Shown in pieces: positions 1 through 9,365 of a DNA stretch of 64,000 nt. The position numbers and the translations under genes are program-made. The notes beneath the pieces are model-generated. The model saw only the letters and a list, made by a program, of their open reading frames with translations. It was not told the origin of the DNA and did no database searches. The stretch lies in NCBI GenBank assembly GCA_026129545.1, contig JAHCHX010000003.1, forward strand, positions 310,001 to 374,000, written 5' to 3'. The DNA is from Saprospiraceae bacterium (GTDB lineage Bacteria > Bacteroidota > Bacteroidia > Chitinophagales > Saprospiraceae). How positions within the stretch are numbered: the first letter of the stretch is position 1; each line of letters opens with the position of its first letter.

Positions 1-16
1 CCAACACAACTTGCTC

Positions 17-1048
17 ATGTCAGAATTGCAGCCTATCAAACCCAAAAGTTTCTGGGAGCGCCCCGAAGGCATCACAGGCACCCTGTTTTTGGCAGCCATC
101 GTGCTCGGTGGCGGATTTTTGCTCTACCAAGCCTTGCCCACACTCATCGCCTTGGCACAAAACACACTTTACCTCGCCGGGCTGCTCGCGGCTTTGGGCG
201 CGCTCATCTATGTAGTGCTCGACCCCAAAATGCGCAACCTCATCTGGTACATATATAAATCAGTGATGCGCTGGATAACGGGCATTTTCGTTCAGATAGA
301 CCCCATCGGCATCCTGAAAAGCTACATCGAGGACTTGAAGGACAACCTGCGCAAGATGAACGGCCAGATTAGCAACCTCAAAGGGCAGATGTACAAGCTC
401 AACGAGATGATAAAGCAAAACCAGCGCACCATCCAAAGCAATCTTGGCTTGGCCAGCAAAGCCAAGGAGACCGGCAAAGAGGCCATCATGGTGTTGCAAG
501 CCCGCAAAGCAGGCCGCTTGCAAGAGTCCAACATGAAACTCGAAGACCTCTACAAGCGCATGGAAGTGCTCTATCGCGTGCTGACAAAAATGTACGAAAA
601 CTCCGAAATCATGCTCGAAGACCTGTCCGACCAAGTCCTGGTGAAAGAGCAGGAATACAAGGCCATCAAAGCAAGCCACTCGGCCATTCGCTCGGCGCAA
701 GCCATTCTGAGCGGCAACTCGGACCAGAAATACATGTACGACATGGCGCTCGAAGCCATGGCCGACGATGTGGGCAAAAAGGTCGGCGAGATGGAACGCT
801 TCATGGATATGTCCAAAAACTTCATGGACTCCATTGACCTTCAGAACGGCGTGTTTGAGGAAGAAGGGCTTGCGATGCTCGAAAAGTGGGAGAAAGAAGG
901 CGTTTCGATGTTGTTGGGCGGCGAAAAGAACAAAATCGTCGCAAAGGCCAACAACCCATCCGACGTGCTCGACCTCAACGCCCCGGTGCAAGTCCCCTCA
1001 AAAGTAGAGCGCGGCGGCAATCAGTACGACTCGTTCTTCGAACATTAA
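17..1048 (+). CDS. Membrane-anchored coiled-coil protein, unknown function
   Basis: 343 residues. Two hydrophobic segments lie near residues 21-40 and 44-67, followed by a long, charged, helix-rich region (about 95-260) rich in K, E, M and Q that reads as coiled coil. No catalytic motif is recognised. The ATG at 17 is chosen over an upstream TTG in frame. It precedes the substrate-binding/OmpA fusion by 186 nt in the same direction, so the two may be co-transcribed and work together at the envelope; this is inference. The overall shape recalls PspA/IM30-like or toxic-anion-resistance helical proteins, but I see no specific signature. Confidence 0.8.
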   Translation: MSELQPIKPKSFWERPEGITGTLFLAAIVLGGGFLLYQALPTLIALAQNTLYLAGLLAALGALIYVVLDPKMRNLIWYIYKSVMRWITGIFVQIDPIGILKSYIEDLKDNLRKMNGQISNLKGQMYKLNEMIKQNQRTIQSNLGLASKAKETGKEAIMVLQARKAGRLQESNMKLEDLYKRMEVLYRVLTKMYENSEIMLEDLSDQVLVKEQEYKAIKASHSAIRSAQAILSGNSDQKYMYDMALEAMADDVGKKVGEMERFMDMSKNFMDSIDLQNGVFEEEGLAMLEKWEKEGVSMLLGGEKNKIVAKANNPSDVLDLNAPVQVPSKVERGGNQYDSFFEH

Positions 1049-1072
1049 GCACAACGCGCTAAGTGACAAGTT

Positions 1073-1098
1073 GCCCATCACGAGGCTTCTTGATGGGC
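1073..1098 (+). terminator. Short hairpin between the first two genes
   Basis: Eight-base arms GCCCATCA (1073-1080) and TGATGGGC (1091-1098) enclose a 10-nt loop. No T-run follows, so it could be an attenuating or mRNA-stabilising hairpin rather than a full terminator. Confidence 0.35.
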
Positions 1099-1234
1099 CG
1101 TGGCATGACCAACGAAATACACCCTAATTTTGGGTTAAACGAACCTTGTCGCAAATTGAAAGCACTATAAACGAACAACGACCCAAGAACAACAATCAAC
1201 GAATAACCAACAACATATCACGAACAACCATCTC

Positions 1235-2800
1235 ATGGCTCGTCTAACATCTTTCTCAAAATTTCTCATCACGCTCCTCATAGTTGGCATCGCCTTTTTC
1301 GGCATCCGCTATTTCATGGACAACACCGAAACCGGCAAGGAACTGCAAGAAAAAGCCAAAACCGAACAAGGCGGCGGCAGTCTTTTTGGCGGCGGCTCCA
1401 AACCCGATGCCAACACCGTCGGCGTAGGCGTGGTCACTTGGGGTGGTTACGCCGGCGGCCAGTATTGGAACAAAGGGTTCAAGGCCAACACCGACAGCCG
1501 TTTTTACAAAGACTACGGTTTCAAAGTTGATTTCAAAATTCTCGACGACCCCACCGCCAGCCGCAACGCATGGAAAAACGACGAGGTCCACCTGCTCTGG
1601 GCCACCGTGGACGCGCTGCCAACCGAAATGCCCGGCCTCGCCGCCTACGACCCTGTGGTGGTGTTTCAGGCCGACTGGTCGCGCGGCGGCGATGCCATCG
1701 TGGTGCGCCGGGGCATAGGCTCGGTGGGTGATTTGCGCGGCAAACAAATAGCCGTCGCCGAAATGTCGCCCTCGCACTCATTCCTGATATGGCTACTCAG
1801 CGCCGCAGGCATGACGACCGCCGATGTGAAAGTGGTAGGGGTGCCCTCACCGCTGGAAGCCGCCGACGCATTCAAGGCCAACAACGTGGATGCCGCCGTC
1901 GTGTGGTCGCCCTTCGACGAGGAATGTGTACAAAAAGTACCCGGCGCGCGCGTGTTGCAAAGCACGCGCAACGCTTCCAACATCATCGCCGACGTGTTCA
2001 TCGCCAAACGAAAATGGGTGGAAGCCAACCCCGAACGGGTGCAGCAACTCTACGAAGGCTGGATGAAAGGCGCTGCCGAAATCAACCGCAGCCCTGCCGC
2101 CAAACAGGAGGCCGCCACCATACTCGCCAATGCCTTCGACGGCTTCTCGAAGGACGACGCACTCAAAGCCATTGACAACGTGCGCCTCTGCACCCACGGC
2201 GACAACCTGAACTTTTTCGGATTGAACCGCAACACCTACAAAGGCGTGACGGGCGAAGAACTGTATAGCCGCATGACCAAAGAATACCGCAACGTGGGCG
2301 TGCTTTCGGGCAGCGACGCAGTCCCCGTGTGGTCGCGAGCATCCTTTCTCGGCGCGGTGGAACGTTCCTCGTTGAGCGGCAACGAACACGCCGCCGAAGG
2401 CCAAAAGACGTTTGCCTCCATCTCCGAGACCGAAGCACGAACCAAAGGTGCCGTCGCCACCAAGCGCGTGAGCATATCCTTCCGCACAGGCGAGTTTTTG
2501 CTGGATGAAAACGCCAAGTACATCGTGGACAACGAAATGGTACCCATCGCCAAAGCCTTTGCCAACAGCCGCATCCGGGTGGAGGGCAACACGGACAATG
2601 TGGGTAGCGCCGCTTCCAACGTCGCGCTCTCAAAAAAACGCGCCCAAGCAGTGGTGGACTATCTGGTGAAAGAATATGGAATGCCGCGCAACCGATTCAC
2701 GGTCATCGGCAACGGCCCCGACAAACCCGTTGCCAGCAATGACAGCGAAGATGGCCGCCGCAAAAACCGCCGCACAGATTTTGAATTGGTGGAAGAATAA
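1235..2800 (+). CDS. Periplasmic substrate-binding domain fused to OmpA-like peptidoglycan-binding domain
   Basis: 521 residues. An N-terminal hydrophobic segment (about 8-26) acts as signal or anchor. Residues about 60-360 resemble nitrate/taurine/phosphate-type ABC substrate-binding proteins (SAAGMTTADVKVVGVP, then VDAAVVWSP). Residues about 405-521 are an OmpA-like domain with the typical TDNVGSAASN, LSKKRAQAVVDYL and NRRTDFELVEE signatures that bind peptidoglycan. No ABC permease or ATPase is adjacent, so the binding domain probably senses or scavenges a ligand while tethered to the cell wall. It may act with the coiled-coil membrane protein upstream. The ligand is unknown. Confidence 0.85.
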   Translation: MARLTSFSKFLITLLIVGIAFFGIRYFMDNTETGKELQEKAKTEQGGGSLFGGGSKPDANTVGVGVVTWGGYAGGQYWNKGFKANTDSRFYKDYGFKVDFKILDDPTASRNAWKNDEVHLLWATVDALPTEMPGLAAYDPVVVFQADWSRGGDAIVVRRGIGSVGDLRGKQIAVAEMSPSHSFLIWLLSAAGMTTADVKVVGVPSPLEAADAFKANNVDAAVVWSPFDEECVQKVPGARVLQSTRNASNIIADVFIAKRKWVEANPERVQQLYEGWMKGAAEINRSPAAKQEAATILANAFDGFSKDDALKAIDNVRLCTHGDNLNFFGLNRNTYKGVTGEELYSRMTKEYRNVGVLSGSDAVPVWSRASFLGAVERSSLSGNEHAAEGQKTFASISETEARTKGAVATKRVSISFRTGEFLLDENAKYIVDNEMVPIAKAFANSRIRVEGNTDNVGSAASNVALSKKRAQAVVDYLVKEYGMPRNRFTVIGNGPDKPVASNDSEDGRRKNRRTDFELVEE

Positions 2801-2828
2801 TTTGCCCCTCCGTTCGCATGATACTTCC

Positions 2829-2871
2829 CATGAGCCATCACCGAAAATTCGGGATGGCTCATGTCATTTTT
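2829..2871 (+). terminator. Rho-independent-like terminator
   Basis: Arms CATGAGCCATC (2829-2839) and GATGGCTCATG (2853-2863) plus an inner CCGAA/TTCGG pairing form a strong stem, followed by a T-rich stretch. It ends the transcript of the OmpA fusion gene. The outer stem matches the stem of the hairpin near 5233. The rest of the 336-bp gap up to the histidine kinase shows no gene or clear promoter. Confidence 0.75.
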
Positions 2872-3136
2872 TATCCCCAACTCGCATATATCGTAAACTT
2901 TGCCAATTCCCACCCAAGAGTTGGAAAAACAAAAATTTCGTGGGCGAAGGACACGCAACGGCAGCAGCCCCTCGGACCCCTTCCGCTCCATCCGACCGGG
3001 CAAGCCCTCAAAAACAACTCAAACTCTTCCCTCGTTAATCAGAGGTTAAAAACCAACCGCCCGTGCCACCCAACCGCATACTTTTCGCTCATAGCAGCGT
3101 TAAGTTTCCGAAATTTGCATTTTCACGCATAGATAA

Positions 3137-4660
3137 ATGAACGCCAAACGCATACGCCTCATCATCGGCCTCATGACTGCCGCGCTTCTCGGCATCATTG
3201 GCTTGCAGATTTACTGGATTGACTGGAACATTCGGCTCAACGAAGAGCAATTCGACAAAAATGTATTTGCCGCGCTCAACAAAGTGGCCGGCAAACTACA
3301 ATATCTGGAAGCCGTGTCGGTACTCGAAACAATGAACCAGTCGAGAGGCGAGTCGGGCAACGCCCGTCGCACCGCCCAACTACTCGAAAACGGCTTCGCG
3401 GCCCAAAGCCTCGGCTCTACGGACACCTTGCCCAGCCCCGTGCTGGGCGAGGGCGGCACCTTTGAGGACAACGTAACCATGTGGGAGTACATGAAGGTGA
3501 CACAGCTACTCGATGCCAAACCCTTGGCAGAGCGTATCCCGCTCGACGTGTTGGCGCAGTCCGTTCAGGACGAAATAGCCAGTCGCGGCATTCAGGCGGA
3601 ATATCAATATGGTGTTTATTCCAAAGCCCGCAACAGTTATGTCATCGTGAACGACCACTTTGTAGTGGAAGACAGCGGCCCGCAAATCACGCACGGCGGC
3701 GCTCCCACGCTCTACAACTCGCCCTACAAAGTCGCCCTGTTTACGCAGGACATGGAATCGCCGGGGTATCTGTCGCTCTATTTCCCCAACCGCACTCGAT
3801 TGGTGGTAGCTTCTGTTTTATCACCCTTAGTACTGTCGGTTGTGTTTACCGCCATTGTCCTTTTTTGTTTTTGGTACACGATACAGGTCATTTTCAGACA
3901 AAAAAAATTGTCGGAGATGAAAAATGATTTCATCAACAACATGACCCACGAGTTCAAGACCCCTATCGCCACCATCAGCCTCGCGGCGGACAGCATCGGC
4001 AGCCCCATGATAATGAGCCATCCGGATAAAATAAAACGTTTCGTGGACATCATCCGTCAGGAAAATCGCCGCATGAACAGCCAAGTGGAACGAGTGCTCC
4101 AAATGGCGATGATTGACAAGAAAGATTTTCAGCTGCGGCTCGACGATTTTAATCTGCACGAGGTGATACAGCAGGCTGTGGACAATTTTAGCCTTCAAGT
4201 AGAAAAACGCGAAGGCACATTGCGCATTGATTTGCAGGCAAAAAGACCCGTCATCGAAGGTGACGCGACGCATATTGCCAGCATTATTCACAACCTTCTG
4301 GACAACGCCAACAAATATAGCACCGATGCCCCCGACATCACCATCAGCACGCGCGACGTGCCAATGGGCGTGGAAGTGACGGTGGCGGATAAGGGCATCG
4401 GCATCAGCAAAGAGGCCAGAAAGCATATCTTTGACAAGTTCTACCGGGTACACACGGGCAATCTGCACGACGTGAAGGGGTTTGGCTTGGGGCTTAGCTA
4501 TGTGAAGGCCATCATGACTGCCCACAAAGGACTGGTGGACGTGAAGAGCGAACTGGGGAAGGGAAGCAGTTTTATCCTGACATTCCCAAAGAACGTGACG
4601 ACACAAATTGAACGCAGCGCCGCCGAACGCGCCCAAAAGCAAGCGGTAGCGGAAGGTTGA
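3137..4660 (+). CDS. Membrane sensor histidine kinase
   Basis: 507 residues. Membrane segments near residues 7-29 and 222-250 flank a periplasmic sensor region of about 190 residues. The dimerisation/phosphoacceptor box has H271 (MTHEFKTPIATI). The ATPase domain shows the N-box (HNLLDNANKYS), G1 (DKGIGI), F-box (IFDKFYRV) and G2 (GFGLGLSYV). It autophosphorylates and would pass the phosphate to a response regulator, but none lies next to it, so it is an orphan kinase here. The signal is unknown. Confidence 0.93.
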   Translation: MNAKRIRLIIGLMTAALLGIIGLQIYWIDWNIRLNEEQFDKNVFAALNKVAGKLQYLEAVSVLETMNQSRGESGNARRTAQLLENGFAAQSLGSTDTLPSPVLGEGGTFEDNVTMWEYMKVTQLLDAKPLAERIPLDVLAQSVQDEIASRGIQAEYQYGVYSKARNSYVIVNDHFVVEDSGPQITHGGAPTLYNSPYKVALFTQDMESPGYLSLYFPNRTRLVVASVLSPLVLSVVFTAIVLFCFWYTIQVIFRQKKLSEMKNDFINNMTHEFKTPIATISLAADSIGSPMIMSHPDKIKRFVDIIRQENRRMNSQVERVLQMAMIDKKDFQLRLDDFNLHEVIQQAVDNFSLQVEKREGTLRIDLQAKRPVIEGDATHIASIIHNLLDNANKYSTDAPDITISTRDVPMGVEVTVADKGIGISKEARKHIFDKFYRVHTGNLHDVKGFGLGLSYVKAIMTAHKGLVDVKSELGKGSSFILTFPKNVTTQIERSAAERAQKQAVAEG

Positions 4661-4790
4661 TGCCCCCGTATTGCTGGTTTTTCTTCACAAAAGGCCCACG
4701 CTGCTCGCATTCGATGTCAAATCTTCTTTGTTTTGCAACAAATTTTCAACCAAGCAAGTCAATTGCTTAAAACAACCATTTCTATTCGTC

Positions 4791-5201
4791 ATGAAAAACT
4801 TTAAAGCTCCCATTCTCGCGGTTCTTTCCGTATTGTTTGTAGTGTCGTTTGGCTGCAAAAAAGACAGCAAAGACAATGACAGAGACAAGTTCTTGGGCAC
4901 CTATTCCGTTGTTGAAAACTGCCCAACCACTGGAACAGGCAACTACGACATCACCATCACCGAATCGGCGGCATCTTCCAGCTCGGTCATCATCAGCAAC
5001 TTTGGAGATTTCACTGTCGGCATCACCGCAACGGTTTCTGGCAACTCCATAACGATTCCGCAGCAAACCATCACAGTGCAAGGCTTCGCCATCACCATCA
5101 GCGGAAGCGGCTCTATCAATGGCCTCATCATGACCATTGCCTACTCATACAGCGTGGGCGGACAAGGTGAAAACTGCACCATGACCTGCACCAAGAAATA
5201 A
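4791..5201 (+). CDS. Small lipoprotein, unknown function
   Basis: 136 residues. A signal peptide ends in a lipobox-like VSFGC (Cys about 21) followed by KKDSKDND, typical of Bacteroidota lipoproteins. The mature part (FLGTYSVVENCPTTGTGNYDITITES...) reads as a small beta-sandwich of repeated T/S/I-rich strands, with C-terminal cysteines (ENCTMTCTKK). The start at 4791 is chosen because the signal peptide begins there; an upstream in-frame extension to 4671 has no such features. Confidence 0.8.
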   Translation: MKNFKAPILAVLSVLFVVSFGCKKDSKDNDRDKFLGTYSVVENCPTTGTGNYDITITESAASSSSVIISNFGDFTVGITATVSGNSITIPQQTITVQGFAITISGSGSINGLIMTIAYSYSVGGQGENCTMTCTKK

Positions 5202-5232
5202 ACTACCTGACATCGGTCAAGAAGAACCGTGA

Positions 5233-5285
5233 CACATGAGCCATTGCTGTTTTGAGGTTTTCAAACAGCGTGGCTCATGTCGTTT
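5233..5285 (+). terminator. Long hairpin terminator
   Basis: ACATGAGCCA and TGGCTCATGT form the outer arms and GCTGTTTTGA / TTCAAACAGC the inner arms, followed by CGTTTT. It lies just downstream of the lipoprotein gene and shares its outer stem with the hairpin at 2829. Confidence 0.7.
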
Positions 5286-5334
5286 TGGAGCCTTAGTTTT
5301 TGTGCAAAACAGCCAAGGTGGTGCATTTATGCCC

Positions 5335-5363
5335 TTGTTGCTCCCTTTTGGGAACTATTTTTG
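5335..5363 (+). promoter_or_regulatory. Candidate Bacteroidota-type promoter
   Basis: TATTTTTG at 5356-5363 matches the -7 consensus TAnnTTTG; a TTG at 5335-5337 lies 18 nt upstream as a -33 element. Transcription would begin near 5370, about 40 nt before the ATG at 5411. Confidence 0.5.
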
Positions 5364-5410
5364 TTGCATACACTACCTGAAAGCAGGTAACGCATCAAAA
5401 TCAGCTCACC

Positions 5411-7315
5411 ATGAATCGGTTATTTACGCTCGCGCTCCTCTTGGCCCAATTGAGTCTTTCCGCACAAATCACTTGGATATCCGACTGCTCGGACAAGGCA
5501 TTTTGCTTCGACCCCGGCAGCTGCGACGAGGGTACTGTGTTTATGAGAGAGCAGGCCGTGACGGCTTGCCTCAACAGCCCGCTCGTCTATTATTCCTACC
5601 GCCTTGACCTGTTTGCCGACAACACAATTGACATGGAAGCCTCTGTGGATTCGGTGCTTGCCGTGCTCCCCGCCGGCACTCACCGCATCACATGGCGCGC
5701 CACCGACAACTGCGGAAACGCTTCTCAATGCACCTACTTGTTCACTATTGATGATTGCCTACCGCCCACCCTCATTTGCATCAACAACCTGTCGCAGAAC
5801 CTCGATTTTTTCTGCAACGCCTCGCTCCATGTGTCGGATGTTGTGCTAAATGCCTTTGACAACTGTACACCCAAAGACGACTTGGTATTTGGCATCAGAA
5901 GGCTGGGGGACGGGACGGGGTTCCCCGCAGATAGTGCAGTCAATTTTGATGGTTGCGATGTCGGCGCTCACCAGCTGCAAGTATGGGTGAAAGACGAAAA
6001 CGATTTCACCAGCATTTGTCTTAGCAACGTGACAGTACAGGACAATGCAGATACTTGTGCTTGCGCCACCGACGTGCGCATCGGCCTGCAAGGCTGTGCG
6101 AGCTCGGCAGGTGGTGCCAAAATGAGCAACTACAACATTCGTGGGGACTTGTTGTCGGCGGCATTGCCCTCGCCACAATCAATCCAAAAAAACGTGACGG
6201 ATTCGTGTTTCAGCGTTGCTTTCAGCCCTGTCCCTTTCAACAATAACTATCAAGTGGTGGTGCGAGCCAACCGCAATGATGACCCGCTCAACGGTGTCAC
6301 GACCTTCGATTTGCTGCAAACCAGCAGGCATATACTGAACATCGAACCTTTCTATAGCGCCTACCAGCGCATCGCTGCGGATGTGAATGCCAGCAACACC
6401 GTGACCACATTCGACATCGTGGAAACCCGCAGACTCATCCTCGGCATATACGACACGTTCCCTGCCGTGCCTTCTTGGCGACTCATCAGACCAATTGATG
6501 ACCCAAGCGACATCCTAAGCGTGCCCAAAGACACCTACCGTATCGTGCTCACCAATCTGGCCGACGACATCACCGTTTCGGGGCTTCGATTTGTTGGCAT
6601 CAAAATGGGCGACACCAACCTATCTGCCGCTTTTGGCAACGACGAGGCAGACACCCGCTCACCTTTGCTTCTCAACATAGAAAATCAATTTCTTGAAGCA
6701 GGTACCACAGTCGCCGTCCCTATTTACCTTTTGGGCGGGCACAAGTTGCATGGCTGGCAAATGGCGCTATCGGCAGTTCCTTTATTTGCGGAAATCGTGG
6801 ACGTGGAAGGAGTGCCCGACGAGCATTTTTCGAGCCGAGGCGACGAGGTTCGCGCACTTTGGTTCGATGTGGAGGAGCGATTGTTTCCGCCCGACGAGGC
6901 GCTGTGTTTTTTGAAAATAAAAGCCTTGCAGGCTGGCTCACTTGCCGAAATGCTCCGCCTGTCCCCCCACTTTGCCTCCGAAGCATATATGCCCACTTTG
7001 CAAGGCGCTACCGAACGTCATCCACTCATTCTTGGTTTCGGCGCTCAACAGTTGAATGGTGCCCTGTTCTTCCCGCCCCAGCCGAATCCTTTTAGCCACA
7101 CGACGACTTTCAATCTCTTCACGCCCCACCCCACCGAGGTCCGTCTTGAATTGTTCGACGAATCAGGCAAGATGATTTTAGAGAAAAACACACAGGTGGA
7201 AGGCGGTGCTCAATCGTTGTCGCTACAAGCATCGGACTGGCAGGGGAAAGGAGTATTCTTTTTCCGCCTTCGAGCAAATGGCGAAGTATTCGCAGGTCGC
7301 ATAGTGAAAATGTGA
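5411..7315 (+). CDS. Secreted multidomain protein with HYR-like and dockerin-like parts and T9SS sorting tail
   Basis: 634 residues. Signal peptide 1-18 (LLLAQLSLSAQ). The first 200 residues resemble HYR-type adhesive modules (THRITWRATDNCGNAS; YQLQVWVKDEN-like strand). Around 290-345 two repeats with VTTFDLLQTSRHILN and VTTFDIVETRRLILG resemble dockerin-type calcium loops. A cohesin-like beta region follows. The last about 80 residues (PNPFSHTTTFNL ... GVFFFRLRANGEVFAGRIVKM) form a type A type IX secretion sorting domain. It is expected on the cell surface or outside the cell, probably in adhesion; no enzymatic motif is seen. Confidence 0.85.
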   Translation: MNRLFTLALLLAQLSLSAQITWISDCSDKAFCFDPGSCDEGTVFMREQAVTACLNSPLVYYSYRLDLFADNTIDMEASVDSVLAVLPAGTHRITWRATDNCGNASQCTYLFTIDDCLPPTLICINNLSQNLDFFCNASLHVSDVVLNAFDNCTPKDDLVFGIRRLGDGTGFPADSAVNFDGCDVGAHQLQVWVKDENDFTSICLSNVTVQDNADTCACATDVRIGLQGCASSAGGAKMSNYNIRGDLLSAALPSPQSIQKNVTDSCFSVAFSPVPFNNNYQVVVRANRNDDPLNGVTTFDLLQTSRHILNIEPFYSAYQRIAADVNASNTVTTFDIVETRRLILGIYDTFPAVPSWRLIRPIDDPSDILSVPKDTYRIVLTNLADDITVSGLRFVGIKMGDTNLSAAFGNDEADTRSPLLLNIENQFLEAGTTVAVPIYLLGGHKLHGWQMALSAVPLFAEIVDVEGVPDEHFSSRGDEVRALWFDVEERLFPPDEALCFLKIKALQAGSLAEMLRLSPHFASEAYMPTLQGATERHPLILGFGAQQLNGALFFPPQPNPFSHTTTFNLFTPHPTEVRLELFDESGKMILEKNTQVEGGAQSLSLQASDWQGKGVFFFRLRANGEVFAGRIVKM

Positions 7316-7336
7316 AAACGCCCTCAAGCCAAAAAG

Positions 7337-7375
7337 AAATCGGCGACCCCTATGGCAGGGAGTCGCCGATTTTTG
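7337..7375. terminator. Bidirectional terminator between the secreted-protein gene and rplQ
   Basis: Eleven-base arms at 7337-7347 and 7362-7372 (AAATCGGCGAC / GTCGCCGATTT) with inner CCC/GGG pairing. A T-run follows on both strands, so it can end the rightward transcript and the leftward ribosomal supercluster. Confidence 0.85.
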
Positions 7376-7395
7376 CATACAGTTGAAAAACAATT

Positions 7396-8058
7396 TTATG
7401 CTTGTTCTTCGTCCTTTTTATCTTCGGTAGCGGGCGCTTCTTCGGTAGTTGCCTCTTTCACAACGTCAGCAACAACTTCTGCCGCGGTCTCGACAACGTC
7501 CTCCGCCACAACAGGCGCTTCTACTTCTGCTGCCACTGCTTCCGTGGCTTCCACAGCCGCTTCTTCGGCTGCCGCTACAGCCTGTTCGGCCACCGTAGCC
7601 GTAGGTTCTGCTACTGCTGCCGTCGAAGCAGCAGATTTGCGACCGCCGCGACGTGTTTTCTTCGTCTGTCTGACCTTGCCAGCGTTCGGGTTGTAGACCT
7701 CGTTGAAATCCACCAGCTCAATCATGGCAGTTTCCGCGCCGTCGCCCCGGCGGAAGCCAAGTTTGATGACGCGCACATAGCCGCCCGGGCGCTCACCCAC
7801 TTTTTCTGCAATCGGGCCAAAGAGCTCCTTGATGGCCTCTTTGTTCTGCAAATAGCTGAACACTACCCGACGAGAATGTGTCGTGTTGGTTTTTGCTTTG
7901 GTTATCAGAGGCTCCACATAACGGCGTAAGGCTTTGGCCTTTGCCAAAGTAGTCGTGATGCGTTTGTGTTCGATGAGAGAAATCGCCATGTTGGCGAGCA
8001 AGGCGCGGCGGTGCGAGGCCGTGCGTCCGAGGTTGTTTACTTTATCTCCGTGTCTCAT
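7396..8058 (-). CDS. rplQ: 50S ribosomal protein L17 with long acidic/Ala tail
   Basis: Last gene of the ribosomal supercluster. The start at 8058 gives MRHGDKVNNLGR, the usual L17 N terminus; an upstream in-frame ATG at 8091 would add 11 atypical residues. The L17 fold covers about residues 1-120. From about 130 to 220 there is a low-complexity tail of A, E, V and T, first basic (RQTKKTRRGGRK) and then acidic, longer than the common about 120-residue bacterial form. Confidence 0.95.
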   Translation of the reverse strand: MRHGDKVNNLGRTASHRRALLANMAISLIEHKRITTTLAKAKALRRYVEPLITKAKTNTTHSRRVVFSYLQNKEAIKELFGPIAEKVGERPGGYVRVIKLGFRRGDGAETAMIELVDFNEVYNPNAGKVRQTKKTRRGGRKSAASTAAVAEPTATVAEQAVAAAEEAAVEATEAVAAEVEAPVVAEDVVETAAEVVADVVKEATTEEAPATEDKKDEEQA

Positions 8059-8160
8059 GTTAAAAAGTACCTTTTGTTTAGGTGGCAACACCGGGGCCGC
8101 GCGAGGCGCTCAACGGTCACTGCTCTTTTTGAAAAAATGTTGATTTGATGATTCGATGAC

Positions 8161-8215
8161 TTGTTGATTCGGCAGTGTCGAGAGGGTAATTCTCAAAAAA
8201 TCACCGAATCAACAA
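8161..8215. repeat. Inverted repeat in the rpoA-rplQ spacer
   Basis: Perfect 12-bp arms (TTGTTGATTCGG at 8161-8172 and its complement at 8204-8215). One of many word-repeat hairpins in the spacers of this supercluster. Confidence 0.7.
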
Positions 8216-8227
8216 ATCAAAGGAAAA

Positions 8228-9226
8228 TCATTCTTCGTCCAATTTGTACTTGGCAAGGTCCATCCCAAAAGTGAGGCCCTTGTCTTGTAAAAGTTCCTCT
8301 ATCTCAACCAACGACTTTTTACCGAAGTTGCGGAATTTGAGGAGCTCATGGGTGTCGTAACGAACCAACTCAGCCAGCGTGTTGATTTTTGCGGCTTTAA
8401 GGCAGTTGTAGGCTCGCACACTGAGGTCGAGGTCTTCGAGCGATGTTTTCAGCAGTTTGCGCATGTGGAGGATGTGCTCGTCCACCACATTTTCCTCGCG
8501 GCTGGCTGGCGTGTCGAAGGTGATGTTGTCGTCGGTAATCAGCATCAAATGCTGGATAAGGATGCGACTTGCCTCGCGGATGGCCTCTTCGGGATGAATC
8601 GTGCCATCTGTCTTGACCTCTATGGTCAGTTTTTCATAGTCCGTGCGCTGACCTACGCGCGTGTTTTCCACTTTGTAGGCCACGTTTTTGATGGGTGTGT
8701 AGATGGCATCAATCGGAATGACGCCGACTGCTGCATCTTTGGGCGCGCCGTCGTCGGCGGGCTGATAACCGCGACCTTTGCTGATGGTCAGTTCCAATTC
8801 GAGATTGACCGACGGTTCCATGCGGCAGATGAGCAGGTCGGGGTTCATGATTTTGAAGACGTTGTTGGCATCTTCAATCATGCCGGCACGAAATTCTTCC
8901 TGACCGCTGATGGTCAGATAAATTTTTTCGGGCTGACCTTTTTCATCGGCAGCGAGGGGTTTCAGACGGACCTGCTTCAAATTGAGCACGATGTCCACCA
9001 CATCCTCCACTACCCCGCGAATGGTCGCAAATTCATGGTCAACGCCACCGATACGCACGGCGCTGATAGCATAACCTTCGAGAGATGAGAGAAGTACGCG
9101 GCGAAGCGAGTTTCCAACCGTTTGGCCGAAACCCGGCTCTAACGGCTTGAACTCGAAAGTGCCTTCAAAATCGGTTGCTTTTTGCAACAGGATTTTGTCA
9201 GGCTTTTGGAAATTGAGAATACTCAT
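8228..9226 (-). CDS. rpoA: RNA polymerase alpha subunit
   Basis: 332 residues. The N-terminal dimerisation domain has TVGNSLRRVLLSSLEGYAI, and the C-terminal domain near 255-325 has LSVRAYNCLKAAKINTLAELV and LLKFRNFGKKSLVEIEELL, which contact UP-element DNA and activators. It assembles core RNA polymerase. It sits between rplQ and rpsD as in most bacterial alpha operons. Confidence 0.97.
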   Translation of the reverse strand: MSILNFQKPDKILLQKATDFEGTFEFKPLEPGFGQTVGNSLRRVLLSSLEGYAISAVRIGGVDHEFATIRGVVEDVVDIVLNLKQVRLKPLAADEKGQPEKIYLTISGQEEFRAGMIEDANNVFKIMNPDLLICRMEPSVNLELELTISKGRGYQPADDGAPKDAAVGVIPIDAIYTPIKNVAYKVENTRVGQRTDYEKLTIEVKTDGTIHPEEAIREASRILIQHLMLITDDNITFDTPASREENVVDEHILHMRKLLKTSLEDLDLSVRAYNCLKAAKINTLAELVRYDTHELLKFRNFGKKSLVEIEELLQDKGLTFGMDLAKYKLDEE

Positions 9227-9365
9227 ATTGTGGAACGCTCCGAATTTGAAATGGTGGGAATCAGTGATTTATGAGGGCAGGGAAGGATTGTGGGGGACTA
9301 AAACACTTAAACGCGAAAATGGTTGGCGCTCTTGAAGGGCGCCAACCTGCTCGTGTTTGCTATTT

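Noticed and set aside
7352..7929. Rightward Ser/Ala/Thr-rich ORFs opposite rplQ
   Set aside because: Shadow of the Ala/Glu tail of L17.
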